Assembly (NCBI GenBank): GCA_035518715.1
Contig: DATIXJ010000027.1
Span: forward strand, 1-64,000
Origin: DATIXJ01 sp035518715
Lineage (GTDB): Bacteria > Bacteroidota > Ignavibacteria > UBA10030 > SZUA-254
Direction: 5' to 3'
Length of the DNA stretch: 64,000 nucleotides
Shown here: positions 25,865 through 33,498 of the stretch, one piece after another
Numbering within the stretch: position 1 is the first letter of the stretch
Layout: every line of letters begins with the position of its first letter
The notes under the pieces: generated by a model
Seen by the model: the letters and a program-made list of their open reading frames with translations, nothing else
Told to the model about the DNA's origin: nothing
Database searches by the model: none
Translations under genes and position numbers: made by a program

Positions 25865-25992
25865 GCGAATAACCTTTCCGCGAATTGATGAGAGAGCTTG
25901 TCCTGACGTGCCCCTCTGGGCAAGGGGGTGAAAATGTGGTCAGTAAGATACAAAATGTTTCCGTGAGTCTCAAACCTGATCAGGGTAAAATG

Positions 25993-26024
25993 TTTGTGAA
26001 TCCATACCGATTTTCCTATATTAT
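25993..26024 (+). promoter_or_regulatory. Bacteroidota-type promoter for murI, apparently giving a leaderless mRNA
   Basis: TTTG at 25993-25996, a 20-nt spacer and TATATTAT at 26017-26024 are followed only five bases later by the murI ATG at 26030. The start point would fall at or beside the start codon, and there is no Shine-Dalgarno site. Confidence 0.65.
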
Positions 26025-26029
26025 CGTGA

Positions 26030-26848
26030 ATGAGTTCGGCATCCTCTCAACAAAAACCGATCGGTGTCTTCGACTCCGGCATCGGCGGACTGACGGTCGT
26101 GCGTGCCCTCATGCGCCGGCTTCCCCACGAGAATATTGTCTACTTCGGCGACACCGCGCGCGTTCCCTACGGCCCGAAATCCGCGCAGACAGTTCGCGAA
26201 TACGCCGCACAGGATACCGACTTTCTCACCTCACACGATGTGAAGATGATCGTCATCGCGTGCAACACGGTTTCCTCCGTTGCACTCGATATCGTGCAGA
26301 AACACTCGAAGGTTCCGGTCATCGGCGTGATACTCCCCGGAGCACAGGCGGCGGTTGCCGCGACAGAGAAGAAACGCATCGGCGTGATCGGAACCGTCGG
26401 AACGATCGCCAGCAACGCGTATGCGAACGCGATCCGGCAGATCGATGCGTCTGCAACCGTCATCAGCCAGGCATGCCCGCTCTTTGTGCCTCTCGCGGAA
26501 GAAGGATGGACCGATCACAAAGCCACGGATCTCGTCGCCCGCGAATATCTCTTTCCCCTCAAGCTCCAGAAAATTGATACCCTCGTCCTTGGATGTACGC
26601 ATTATCCGATTCTGGAAGAAGTGATCGGACGTGTATTCGAAAACGGGGTGAAGCTGATCGATTCAGGACTCGCAACAGCCGTGGAAGTTGAGGCACTCCT
26701 TGGCGAACGTGATCTGCGGAATCCCAGCACTCAAAAAGCAAATTTGCAATTTTTCGTCAGCGATATTCCCCACAAATTTACCGAAGTCGGCGAACGCTTC
26801 CTCGGCCAGAAACTCGGAAGGGTGCGAAAAGCGGAAGGGTTTTTCTAA
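26030..26848 (+). CDS. murI: Glutamate racemase
   Basis: The 272-residue cytoplasmic enzyme converts L- to D-glutamate for peptidoglycan. Family motifs are GVFDSGIGGLTVVRAL (about 12-27), YFGDTARVPYG (about 42), the first catalytic Cys in IACNTVSS (about 82) and the second in LVLGCTHYPIL (about 193). Length is normal. The ATG at 26030 sits directly behind a promoter -7 element. Downstream genes follow on the same strand at short intervals to 32138, so this promoter may drive a long mixed operon of house-keeping genes. Confidence 0.95.
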   Translation: MSSASSQQKPIGVFDSGIGGLTVVRALMRRLPHENIVYFGDTARVPYGPKSAQTVREYAAQDTDFLTSHDVKMIVIACNTVSSVALDIVQKHSKVPVIGVILPGAQAAVAATEKKRIGVIGTVGTIASNAYANAIRQIDASATVISQACPLFVPLAEEGWTDHKATDLVAREYLFPLKLQKIDTLVLGCTHYPILEEVIGRVFENGVKLIDSGLATAVEVEALLGERDLRNPSTQKANLQFFVSDIPHKFTEVGERFLGQKLGRVRKAEGFF

Positions 26849-26885
26849 CTCATCACACTATCCATTCACCATCAGCGGAGTGGTT

Positions 26886-27575
26886 ATGCAATCAGCAGAA
26901 TCGTTCTTACAGGAGCTCGACAACCGTATCGCACGCAACCGGATGCTCGATCATCCCCTGTATCAAACCTGGAACTCCGGCAAACTCAGCCGTGAAGCGC
27001 TTCGCGAATATGCGAAACAGTATTACCGGTTCGTGCACGTCTTCCCGACACTTCTCAGCGCCACACACGCCAATACTCCGCATCTGCCCGTTCGACAGGA
27101 GCTGTTGGAAAATCTCCTCGAAGAGGAGCGCGGCGAAGGTAATCATCCTGCACTCTGGATGAAGTTTGTGGAATCTCTCGGTGTGACGAACGAAGAAGCC
27201 CGTACCGCCTCATCACTCCCGGAAACAGAAGAAGCAATCGGCGAGCTTCGTTCGGTGACACGTGACGGATCGTATCTGGAGGGTGTTTCGGCTCTCTACG
27301 CGTATGAATCCCAGATCCCGCAGGCTGCGAAAGTGAAGATTGAGGGCTTGAAGAAATTCTATGGAATAACGGATGCGGAATCGCTTTCATTCTTTACGGT
27401 ACATGAAGAAGCCGATGTCTATCATTCTGGCGACGAGAGGAAAATACTTGCCGAATACGCCGTAACCCAAAAGGAACGTAAGGATGTGTTGAATGCGGCC
27501 GACCGTTCGGCGAAGGCAATGCTCCGGCTGCTCGATGGTGTCTACCGTGCATATGTTCAACCATCGATGAGCTGA
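26886..27575 (+). CDS. CADD-like self-sacrificing p-aminobenzoate synthase (haem-oxygenase fold, dimetal)
   Basis: This 229-residue all-helical protein is related to Chlamydia CADD, the dimetal oxygenase that makes p-aminobenzoate from its own tyrosine, with a lysine supplying the amino group. Against the chlamydial sequence as I remember it, the key residues line up one position lower. Tyr26 (DHPLYQTW) corresponds to CADD Tyr27, Tyr42 (REYAKQYY) to Tyr43 and Lys151 (AAKVKIEGL) to Lys152. Metal ligands Glu80, His87 (EGNHPALW), Glu141 (YAYESQIP), His173, Asp177 and His180 (VHEEADVYH) are all present. It would supply the folate pathway; a pterin dehydratase lies two genes downstream. The ATG has GGAG five bases upstream. 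Family call strong; activity inferred. Confidence 0.85.
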   Translation: MQSAESFLQELDNRIARNRMLDHPLYQTWNSGKLSREALREYAKQYYRFVHVFPTLLSATHANTPHLPVRQELLENLLEEERGEGNHPALWMKFVESLGVTNEEARTASSLPETEEAIGELRSVTRDGSYLEGVSALYAYESQIPQAAKVKIEGLKKFYGITDAESLSFFTVHEEADVYHSGDERKILAEYAVTQKERKDVLNAADRSAKAMLRLLDGVYRAYVQPSMS

Positions 27576-27578
27576 TTC

Positions 27579-28106
27579 ATGGCTGTGCGGGAAATACTCC
27601 TTCTCGGAAACCCGCGCCTGCGCGAGCCCTCCAAGCCGGTCGGCAATTTTCCCGATGCCGATGTTCGTTCGACAGTTTCCGATTTGAAGGAAACGCTCGC
27701 CGACTTTCGTCAACGGAATGGATTCGGGAGAGGAATTGCCGCGCCGCAGATCGGGAGTAGGCTTCGCATCATAGTTATTCAGGTCGATAAGCCGCTGCCA
27801 TTGATCAACCCGCAGATTGTGCGCCGCTCCCGGCAGATGATGACGTTGTGGGATGACTGCTTCTCCTTTCCCGATATCATGGTGAAAGTTAAGCGCAACA
27901 TTTCGGTTGACGTCAAGTATCGGGATGAAAAAGGAAAAGAATGCATGATGAACGCCGAAGGCGGGATATCGGAATTGCTCCAGCACGAGATCGATCATCT
28001 CGACGGTATTCTGGCAATTGACCGCGCTCTCGATTCCAGACACATCATCCTGCGAAGCGAGTGGAAGAAGCTGGCGGAACATGAATCAGCGGTCCGATCA
28101 CTATAA
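27579..28106 (+). CDS. def: Peptide deformylase
   Basis: The 175-residue metalloenzyme removes the formyl group from nascent proteins. Motif 1 is GRGIAAPQIGS (about 49-59). Motif 2, usually EGCLS, reads DDCFSFP, keeping the metal-binding Cys but changing the residues around it. Motif 3 is the metal-binding QHEIDHLDGIL (about 136-146), with both His and the catalytic Glu. Length is typical. It begins three bases after the CADD-like gene's stop and lies 12 nt before the pterin dehydratase gene. All catalytic residues remain, so it should be active; it may be a second, divergent copy. Confidence 0.9.
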   Translation: MAVREILLLGNPRLREPSKPVGNFPDADVRSTVSDLKETLADFRQRNGFGRGIAAPQIGSRLRIIVIQVDKPLPLINPQIVRRSRQMMTLWDDCFSFPDIMVKVKRNISVDVKYRDEKGKECMMNAEGGISELLQHEIDHLDGILAIDRALDSRHIILRSEWKKLAEHESAVRSL

Positions 28107-28118
28107 CAAGGAGCATGT

Positions 28119-28394
28119 ATGAAAACTCTCACAGATCAGGAAGTTGCCGCGGCGGTGAAGAAGTTGAAAGGATGGAATCTGATCGGAAAAGAAATCCGGA
28201 AATCATTCATCCATAAGGATTTCGTTCATGCCGTCGGGTTTGTGAATTCCGTCGCACTTGTTGCCGAACGGGCGAACCATCATCCTGATATCGACGTCCG
28301 GTGGAATACGGTCACGCTGACGCTCTCCACGCACAGTGCCGGCGGACTTACCGAAAAGGACTTCAAACTTGCCGGCGAAATCGATGAGATCTGA
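28119..28394 (+). CDS. phhB: 4a-hydroxytetrahydrobiopterin dehydratase (pterin carbinolamine dehydratase)
   Basis: The 91-residue enzyme dehydrates 4a-hydroxy-tetrahydropterins. The family signature is clear: GWNLIGKEIRKSFIHKDF (about 18-35), a helix FVNSVALVAERANHHPDID with the paired His, and WNTVTLTLSTHSAGGLTEKD. AAGGAG lies well spaced before the ATG. In bacteria it recycles pterin cofactor for aromatic amino acid hydroxylases or acts in pterin/folate metabolism. Its position two genes after a CADD-like p-aminobenzoate synthase hints at a small pterin/folate group, but that link is inferred. Confidence 0.9.
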   Translation: MKTLTDQEVAAAVKKLKGWNLIGKEIRKSFIHKDFVHAVGFVNSVALVAERANHHPDIDVRWNTVTLTLSTHSAGGLTEKDFKLAGEIDEI

Positions 28395-28427
28395 ACTCAT
28401 GGTTCCCAATTCCTCCCGTACCGGAGC

Positions 28428-29009
28428 ATGACGAGCGAAGAAATTCTCACACTCTTCCGGAACACCAATGCTCTCCTCGAAGGTCATTTCCAGCTGACCT
28501 CTGGCTTGCACAGTCCGCAGTATTTCCAGTGCGCGAAAGTCCTGCAACATCCCGAGTATGCCGAAAAACTCTGCCGCGAACTATCTTCACGGTTTCAGGA
28601 TGATGCGATCGATGTCGTGATCTCACCCGCGCTCGGAGGAATTGTGGTTGGACAGGAAGTCGGGCGGCAGCTTGGGATCCGCACCATCTTTACGGAGCGC
28701 AAGGAAGGTGCAATGGAACTTCGCCGTGGGTTCGAAATTGCACGAGGCGAGAAGGTTCTCGTCTGTGAAGACGTCATCACGACCGGCGGATCGGTGAACG
28801 AGGTCATCGGTATCGTTGAGCGGAACGGCGGAACGCTCGTCGGCGTCGGCGCAATCGTCGACCGCAGCGCCGGCAGGGCAACGTATCCGCGGTTCACCGT
28901 TGCATTGACGATGCATGTCGTCACCTACCCACCGGCCGATTGCCCGCTTTGCAAAAAAGGCATTCCAGTCGATAAACCCGGGAGCCGCGTTCCTGCTGCC
29001 AGGAAGTAG
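28428..29009 (+). CDS. pyrE: Orotate phosphoribosyltransferase
   Basis: The 193-residue cytoplasmic enzyme makes orotidine 5'-phosphate from orotate and PRPP. Landmarks are HFQLTSGLHSPQYFQCAKVL (about 20-39), ALGGIVVGQEVGRQLG, the flexible FTERKEGAMELRRGF loop and the PRPP site VLVCEDVITTGGSVNEVI (about 108-125). The C-terminus has a DCPLCKKGIPVDKPGSR tail with two Cys, common in the longer PyrE subgroup. CGGAG precedes the ATG. It follows the pterin dehydratase gene by 33 nt and is 1 nt before the MscS gene. Confidence 0.94.
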   Translation: MTSEEILTLFRNTNALLEGHFQLTSGLHSPQYFQCAKVLQHPEYAEKLCRELSSRFQDDAIDVVISPALGGIVVGQEVGRQLGIRTIFTERKEGAMELRRGFEIARGEKVLVCEDVITTGGSVNEVIGIVERNGGTLVGVGAIVDRSAGRATYPRFTVALTMHVVTYPPADCPLCKKGIPVDKPGSRVPAARK

Positions 29010-29010
29010 C

Positions 29011-30102
29011 ATGATTACGGAAGATACCATCATCAATCATACCATCATCGCCGTCCTGATCATCATCGGGTCGGTGATTGTCGGGAAACTGGCGAAATGG
29101 ATCATCGGGGTCATCTTCAAGCGTCTCGCTGCGCGAACAAAAACGGTGCTCGACGATCTCCTTCTCGAAGTGGTCGAAGCAAGGATCGTCCTGCTCACAA
29201 CGCTTGCGGGTTTCAGCATCGGCATTCAGGAAGTCCGTAAAGGGCTGACCTCCGCCAACGTCACACATCATCAGATCCTCGATTACCTTTCGATCGCACT
29301 CTTTGTCGTCCTCGTCGGCGTGATCGCAAACCTCGTCAGCCGTCTCTTCAGGACGCTGATGGTCTGGTACGCAGAGAAGGTTTCTGCAGAAAAGCACAGT
29401 AATATCCGTCCGATGATCGTGCCCGTAACGACGAAGCTCATGAACATTCTCCTCTTCATGATCGGCGGGATCATCATTCTCGACCATTTCGGCGTGAATA
29501 TCGGCGGGCTCCTCGTTTCTCTCGGCGTCGGCTCACTGGCGGTTGCACTTGCGGCACAGGAAACGCTCGCCAATATGATTGCCTGGTTCGTGATTCTCAT
29601 TGACCAGCCGATCCGCATCGGTGACCGGATCCGTCTTCCCTCAGGAGATGAAGGGGATGTACTTCAAATAACACTGCGCAGCACGCGCATTCTCAACCCG
29701 GACAACAATCTTGTGATCATCCCGAACAGCGATATTGTCAAGAGCAGGATCGTGAATCTTTCGGTGCCGGATATCAGCGGCTCGTATGTGGTGGATTTCC
29801 CCGTAACCATCGGATCTGACGTTGAAAAGGTGAGGAAAATTATGACGGATGTGGCGCGTCAGTCGCCGGATGCAGGACAGGATTCCATTCCGGATGTGAG
29901 AATTGTGGAAATCCGTGAGACGGCGATGATGGTGCGGGTTTCGGGGAAGATTTCTGATGTCCGGAATAAATATGCGGTCGAAACGGCACTTCGCGAGAAA
30001 GTGTATACGGCATTCCGCGCACAGGGTGTCGAAATCCCATCGGCGGCAAAATATATCGCCATCCAGAATTCCAATGCAACTCAAACTTCTCAAGCGAAAT
30101 AA
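29011..30102 (+). CDS. MscS-family mechanosensitive ion channel
   Basis: The 363-residue inner-membrane protein has an N-terminal helix (IIAVLIIIGSVIVGKLAKWI), further helices, and the pore-lining TM3 equivalent in GGLLVSLGVGSLAVALAAQETL (about 165-186). The MscS beta-domain follows (QPIRIGDRIRLPSGDEGDV) with the IPNSDIVKSRIVN segment, and then the C-terminal alpha/beta vestibule domain. MscS channels open under membrane tension to release osmolytes. The ATG at 29011 follows the pyrE stop by one base. The 3' end overlaps the NUDIX gene by 29 nt, an unusually long overlap for this window. Confidence 0.92.
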   Translation: MITEDTIINHTIIAVLIIIGSVIVGKLAKWIIGVIFKRLAARTKTVLDDLLLEVVEARIVLLTTLAGFSIGIQEVRKGLTSANVTHHQILDYLSIALFVVLVGVIANLVSRLFRTLMVWYAEKVSAEKHSNIRPMIVPVTTKLMNILLFMIGGIIILDHFGVNIGGLLVSLGVGSLAVALAAQETLANMIAWFVILIDQPIRIGDRIRLPSGDEGDVLQITLRSTRILNPDNNLVIIPNSDIVKSRIVNLSVPDISGSYVVDFPVTIGSDVEKVRKIMTDVARQSPDAGQDSIPDVRIVEIRETAMMVRVSGKISDVRNKYAVETALREKVYTAFRAQGVEIPSAAKYIAIQNSNATQTSQAK

Positions 30103-30625
30103 CGTCTACCGCGGCCGCGTCTTCAACATTATTGTCGACGAGGTGGAATATCCTTCCGGCAACCGGGCAGTGCGCGAAGTTGCGGAACACGGCGGCGGCG
30201 CGGTCGTCCTGGCAGTCTTTCCGGATCATCGCATCATCCTCGTCCATCAGCACCGGTATCCTCTCAATGAATTCATCCTTGAGCTTCCTGCGGGGAAGCT
30301 GGAGAAAGCGGAAGATCCTCTTCACTGCGCCCAGCGAGAGCTTGAGGAGGAAACCGGCTATCATGCATCAACCTGGAAAAAGCTGACATCAATTTATACC
30401 ACCCCCGGATTCTGCAGTGAAATTCTTCATATTTATCTTGCAACAGGGTTAACTCCTGCACCCGGCGGGCGAAAACTTGAAGAAGGGGAGCTGACGATGT
30501 CGCTGAGGTTTGTCTCGCTTGAAGAATCCATTGCCATGATCGACAAAGGTGAGATTCGCGATGGTAAGTCGATCTGCGGCATCATGACAGGTGACCGGAT
30601 CATCCGGAAGGAAAAATTGCTGTGA
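30074..30625 (+). CDS. NUDIX hydrolase, ADP-ribose pyrophosphatase-like
   Basis: The 183-residue enzyme carries a full Nudix box: GKLEKAEDPLHCAQRELEEE followed by TGY (about 75-97), with the RELEEE core. The preceding LVHQHRYPLNEFILELPAG and the later TPGFCSEILHIYLA are characteristic of ADP-ribose pyrophosphatases (NudF/MutT-like), which split ADP-ribose to AMP and ribose 5-phosphate. The ATG is inside the end of the MscS gene; the stop overlaps the next small gene by 3 nt (GTGA), pointing to coupled translation. Confidence 0.9.
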   Translation: MQLKLLKRNNVYRGRVFNIIVDEVEYPSGNRAVREVAEHGGGAVVLAVFPDHRIILVHQHRYPLNEFILELPAGKLEKAEDPLHCAQRELEEETGYHASTWKKLTSIYTTPGFCSEILHIYLATGLTPAPGGRKLEEGELTMSLRFVSLEESIAMIDKGEIRDGKSICGIMTGDRIIRKEKLL

Positions 30626-30801
30626 CCGTAGAGGATGAGAAGAATAAACGGAATTATCGTCTCGAACTGAAGCACTGCATCATCCCAACCTGCGGCGGCG
30701 AGCTCGAGGAGCTTTCGTATTATGAACGGAACAACTGGGCGACTGTGGAGCTCCAGTGTAAGATCTGCAAGCGCAGGTTTGTCGTCAAAGTGGAAATCTG
30801 A
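30622..30801 (+). CDS. 59-residue zinc-ribbon-like protein
   Basis: A GTG at 30622 overlaps the NUDIX stop as GTGA, and the frame runs 59 codons to a TGA two bases before the thymidine phosphorylase ATG. The protein has two cysteine knuckles: CIIPTC (about 19-24) and CKIC (about 45-48), separated by a charged/aromatic stretch with ELSYYERNNW. This spacing is that of a zinc ribbon. It ends RRFVVKVEI. The exact fit between two genes, with overlap on one side and tight spacing on the other, supports a real gene. Function unknown. Confidence 0.75.
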   Translation: MTVEDEKNKRNYRLELKHCIIPTCGGELEELSYYERNNWATVELQCKICKRRFVVKVEI

Positions 30802-30803
30802 AC

Positions 30804-32138
30804 ATGAAATTCAATCCCATAGAAATCATCCGGAAAAAAAGAAACGGCGGCACGCTCACGCGGGAAGAGATGGAATTTTTCATCCGCGGGATTCTCGATG
30901 CCGGTATTCCCGATTACCAGGCGGCTGCATTCCTCATGGCGGTCTACTTCCAGTCGATGTCGTTTGAGGAAACGAGCACCTTTGCCGACTGCATGCTTCA
31001 TTCGGGAGTTGTGGTGGATTTGTCGAATGTGCCGGGAATAAAAGTCGACAAGCACTCGACCGGAGGTGTTGGAGACAAGGTCTCGATCATCCTCGCACCG
31101 ATGGTGGCTGCATGTGGTGTGCCGGTGCCGATGATTTCGGGAAGGGGACTTGGACATACCGGCGGCACGCTCGATAAGCTCGAGTCGATTCCCGGATTCA
31201 GGACCGACCTCTCGCTGAAGGAATATGTGGAAGCGATACGGAAAACCGGCGTGGTTATGATCGGGCAGACGGCAGAAATCGCGCCCGCGGATAAACGATT
31301 GTATGCCCTCAGAGATGTTTCGGGAACGGTGGAAAGTATTCCGCTCATCGCCGGCAGCATCATGAGCAAGAAGCTTGCCGAGGGAATTGATGCGCTCGTT
31401 CTCGACGTGAAAACGGGGCACGGAGCATTCATGGAATCCGAGGAGCGTGCCATCGCCCTTGCACAGATGCTGATTGCGGTCGGAAAACGGTTCGGGAAGA
31501 AAACGATCGGCTTCCTCACCGACATGAGCCAGCCGCTCGGATTTGCGGTCGGCAACTGGCTGGAAGTGGTGGAATGTATCGACTGCCTCCAGGGAAAAGA
31601 GGTTCCCGATCTGATGGAGGTGACATACGTACTTGGCGGTGCGATGGTGATGCTCGGCGGGAAGGCAAAAACCATCGAAGAGGGAATGTGGCACTGCCGG
31701 CGGTCGATCAGCTCGGGTTCTGCGTGGAAGAAGTTCCTCGAGATGGCAAGACAGCAGAAGGGCGATGTTTCCTCTCTCGAAAATCCCGGGAACTATCCGA
31801 AGAGCAAATACCAGATGGACTTGAAGGCGGATACAGACGGCTACATTTCAAAGATTGACGCCCTGGAGACGGGATTTGTGGGAATCATACTCGGTGCCGG
31901 AAGAACGCGCCTTGACGAGAAGATTGATATGAAAGCCGGGATCGTTTTTCAAAAGAAAGTGGGTGATGCTGTGAAAAAGGAGGAGCGGATTGCCGTGCTC
32001 TACTCCGACAAAGAAGATGCTCTCGGCGCTGCGGTTACGCGGTTGAAGAGAGCCGTTACTATTTCATCACTACCGCCGAAACACATTCCGCTCATCCGCG
32101 CGATGATCGATGATCAGGGCATCAATCCGTGGAGCTAA
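30804..32138 (+). CDS. deoA: Thymidine/pyrimidine-nucleoside phosphorylase
   Basis: This 444-residue cytoplasmic enzyme splits thymidine or related pyrimidine nucleosides with phosphate. Landmarks are the N-terminal helical PVEIIRKKR-type domain (here NPIEIIRKKRNGGTLTREE), KVDKHSTGGVGDKVSIILAP (about 80-99), the family signature ISGRGLGHTGGTLDKLE (about 112-128), and DVKTGHGAFM (about 196-205). The C-terminal domain has AGIVFQKKVGDAV. Length fits the family. It is the last gene of the run from murI; the next gene has its own promoter. Confidence 0.95.
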   Translation: MKFNPIEIIRKKRNGGTLTREEMEFFIRGILDAGIPDYQAAAFLMAVYFQSMSFEETSTFADCMLHSGVVVDLSNVPGIKVDKHSTGGVGDKVSIILAPMVAACGVPVPMISGRGLGHTGGTLDKLESIPGFRTDLSLKEYVEAIRKTGVVMIGQTAEIAPADKRLYALRDVSGTVESIPLIAGSIMSKKLAEGIDALVLDVKTGHGAFMESEERAIALAQMLIAVGKRFGKKTIGFLTDMSQPLGFAVGNWLEVVECIDCLQGKEVPDLMEVTYVLGGAMVMLGGKAKTIEEGMWHCRRSISSGSAWKKFLEMARQQKGDVSSLENPGNYPKSKYQMDLKADTDGYISKIDALETGFVGIILGAGRTRLDEKIDMKAGIVFQKKVGDAVKKEERIAVLYSDKEDALGAAVTRLKRAVTISSLPPKHIPLIRAMIDDQGINPWS

Positions 32139-32168
32139 CCTGCTGTCAGACTTCTGCGAGAGTGGATC

Positions 32169-32199
32169 TTTGAAAAGTTTCTGTTTTTGTCTATCTTTG
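32169..32199 (+). promoter_or_regulatory. Consensus Bacteroidota promoter for the 2Fe-2S gene
   Basis: TTTG at 32169-32172, a 19-nt spacer and TATCTTTG at 32192-32199 match TTTG-N19-TAnnTTTG exactly. It is the best promoter match in the window and leaves a leader of about 55 nt before the ATG at 32262. Confidence 0.8.
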
Positions 32200-32261
32200 A
32201 TGTGTGAAGTTCCCGCGTGTATGCGTAATCTTATCATCAGAATCAATCTTGGAGTTCTTTC

Positions 32262-32702
32262 ATGCCTGTACTGACCTTAGTCAATGAGGGAAAAACCCTC
32301 ACTGTCGATCAAGGTGCAAATCTCCGAAAAGTGCTGTTGAAAAACGGCATCTCTCCGTATGTCGGAAAAGACAAATTCCTGAACTGTCTGGGAAATGGGT
32401 TGTGCGGAACGTGCCGCGTGGAAGTGGTGGATGGAAAAGGCGCTCCGGCAATAACACCGCTGGAGGAATCGTCTCTGGTCGGGCTCGCGCCGTTTTACGG
32501 CCGCTTGATCCCGAAGAATGTCCGCCTCGCCTGCCGCATCGCCGTCGGTGCGGATATGGCGATCAAAACCTATCCGAAGGTCACGATCGACATGGCGCTC
32601 ACGAAGGAGCGGCTCACCATGTGTGCGATCTGGCTTTTCTTCGGCGGGACGTTCGCTTTTGTGATGGGACGCCTGCTTCTCGAGATCGCAACGGGAAGAT
32701 AG
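32262..32702 (+). CDS. Membrane-tethered 2Fe-2S ferredoxin-like protein
   Basis: The 146-residue protein has an N-terminal plant-type ferredoxin domain. Ligand pattern NCLGNGLCGTC (about Cys42, Cys48, Cys51) plus a later Cys in RLACRIAVG (about 91) fits a 2Fe-2S cluster, with the first gap one residue longer than the common CX4C. After about residue 115 comes a single hydrophobic helix (MCAIWLFFGGTFAFVMGRLL) and a short tail, so the cluster would be held at the inner face of the membrane. It stands alone behind a consensus promoter, with suhB converging from the other side 22 nt away. Electron donor or acceptor unknown. Confidence 0.82.
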   Translation: MPVLTLVNEGKTLTVDQGANLRKVLLKNGISPYVGKDKFLNCLGNGLCGTCRVEVVDGKGAPAITPLEESSLVGLAPFYGRLIPKNVRLACRIAVGADMAIKTYPKVTIDMALTKERLTMCAIWLFFGGTFAFVMGRLLLEIATGR

Positions 32703-32724
32703 TCTTCGGCGTACGCCAGTTCTC

Positions 32725-33498
32725 CTAAACGTTCTCGAGGATTTTCATCATTTCCTCGTGTATGCGTCCGTTCGTTGCGAGGACCTGCTTCTCGTATATG
32801 GAAAACGGCTTTCCGGCGAAATCCGACAGCATTCCTCCTGCTTCCGTGACGATGATGGCACCGGCCGCCATGTCCCACGGGTTGAGATGTACCTCCCAGA
32901 AACCTTCGTAACGCCCCGCCGCGACGTACGCCATATCGATCGCAGCTGAGCCCATTCTTCGCACCGCCTGTGCATCCATCAGAAACTGCACGAAGTGCTC
33001 GACCGCGTTATCGGGATTCTCCCTGATGTTATATGGGAATCCGGTAACGAGGAGACTCTTTTTCAACGACTCTACCGATGAAACGTGCATCCGTTTTCCG
33101 TTGAGGAAGGCGCCTTTGCCCTTCTCTGCGGTGAAGAGCTCGTCGAAATTCGGATCATAGATTGCTCCGGCGATCAGCTCGCCGCAGTGCTCGAGCCCTA
33201 TCGAGACGCAGAAGACCGGGAACCCGTGCGTAAAGTTCGTTGTCCCGTCGAGCGGATCGATGACCCACCGGTAGTCCGATTTTGCGCCGCGCGCTTTGCC
33301 GCTCTCTTCCGCAAGTATATCGTGTGAAGGGAAGTGCTTCTTGATGATTGAGATGATGATCTCTTCCGAGTGCTTATCGATCTCGGTAACGAGGTTCTTC
33401 TCCCCGCCGTCCTTCAGCTCGATGTTCTTCACTTTCCCCAAATTCTGTTTGAGGTATTTTCCGGCTTGTGTTGCCGCTTCAATCGCAGTAGAGATCAT
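32725..33498 (-). CDS. suhB: Inositol monophosphatase family protein
   Basis: The 257-residue cytoplasmic phosphatase has the metal-binding motifs of the family: the Glu pair in ILAEESG (about 61-67), WVIDPLDGTTNFTHGFP (about 78-94), and the C-terminal WDMAAGAIIVTEAGG (about 204-218). It hydrolyses inositol phosphates or related compounds such as NADP(H) or fructose 1,6-bisphosphate in some lineages; SuhB in E. coli also acts in rRNA transcription. The start overlaps the hflX stop by 4 nt (ATGA), so the two are translationally coupled. Confidence 0.93.
   Translation of the reverse strand: MISTAIEAATQAGKYLKQNLGKVKNIELKDGGEKNLVTEIDKHSEEIIISIIKKHFPSHDILAEESGKARGAKSDYRWVIDPLDGTTNFTHGFPVFCVSIGLEHCGELIAGAIYDPNFDELFTAEKGKGAFLNGKRMHVSSVESLKKSLLVTGFPYNIRENPDNAVEHFVQFLMDAQAVRRMGSAAIDMAYVAAGRYEGFWEVHLNPWDMAAGAIIVTEAGGMLSDFAGKPFSIYEKQVLATNGRIHEEMMKILENV

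Noticed and set aside
25885..26577. 230-codon plus-strand frame over murI
   Set aside because: It is Arg/His-rich shadow sequence in another frame of murI, which has both catalytic Cys motifs.
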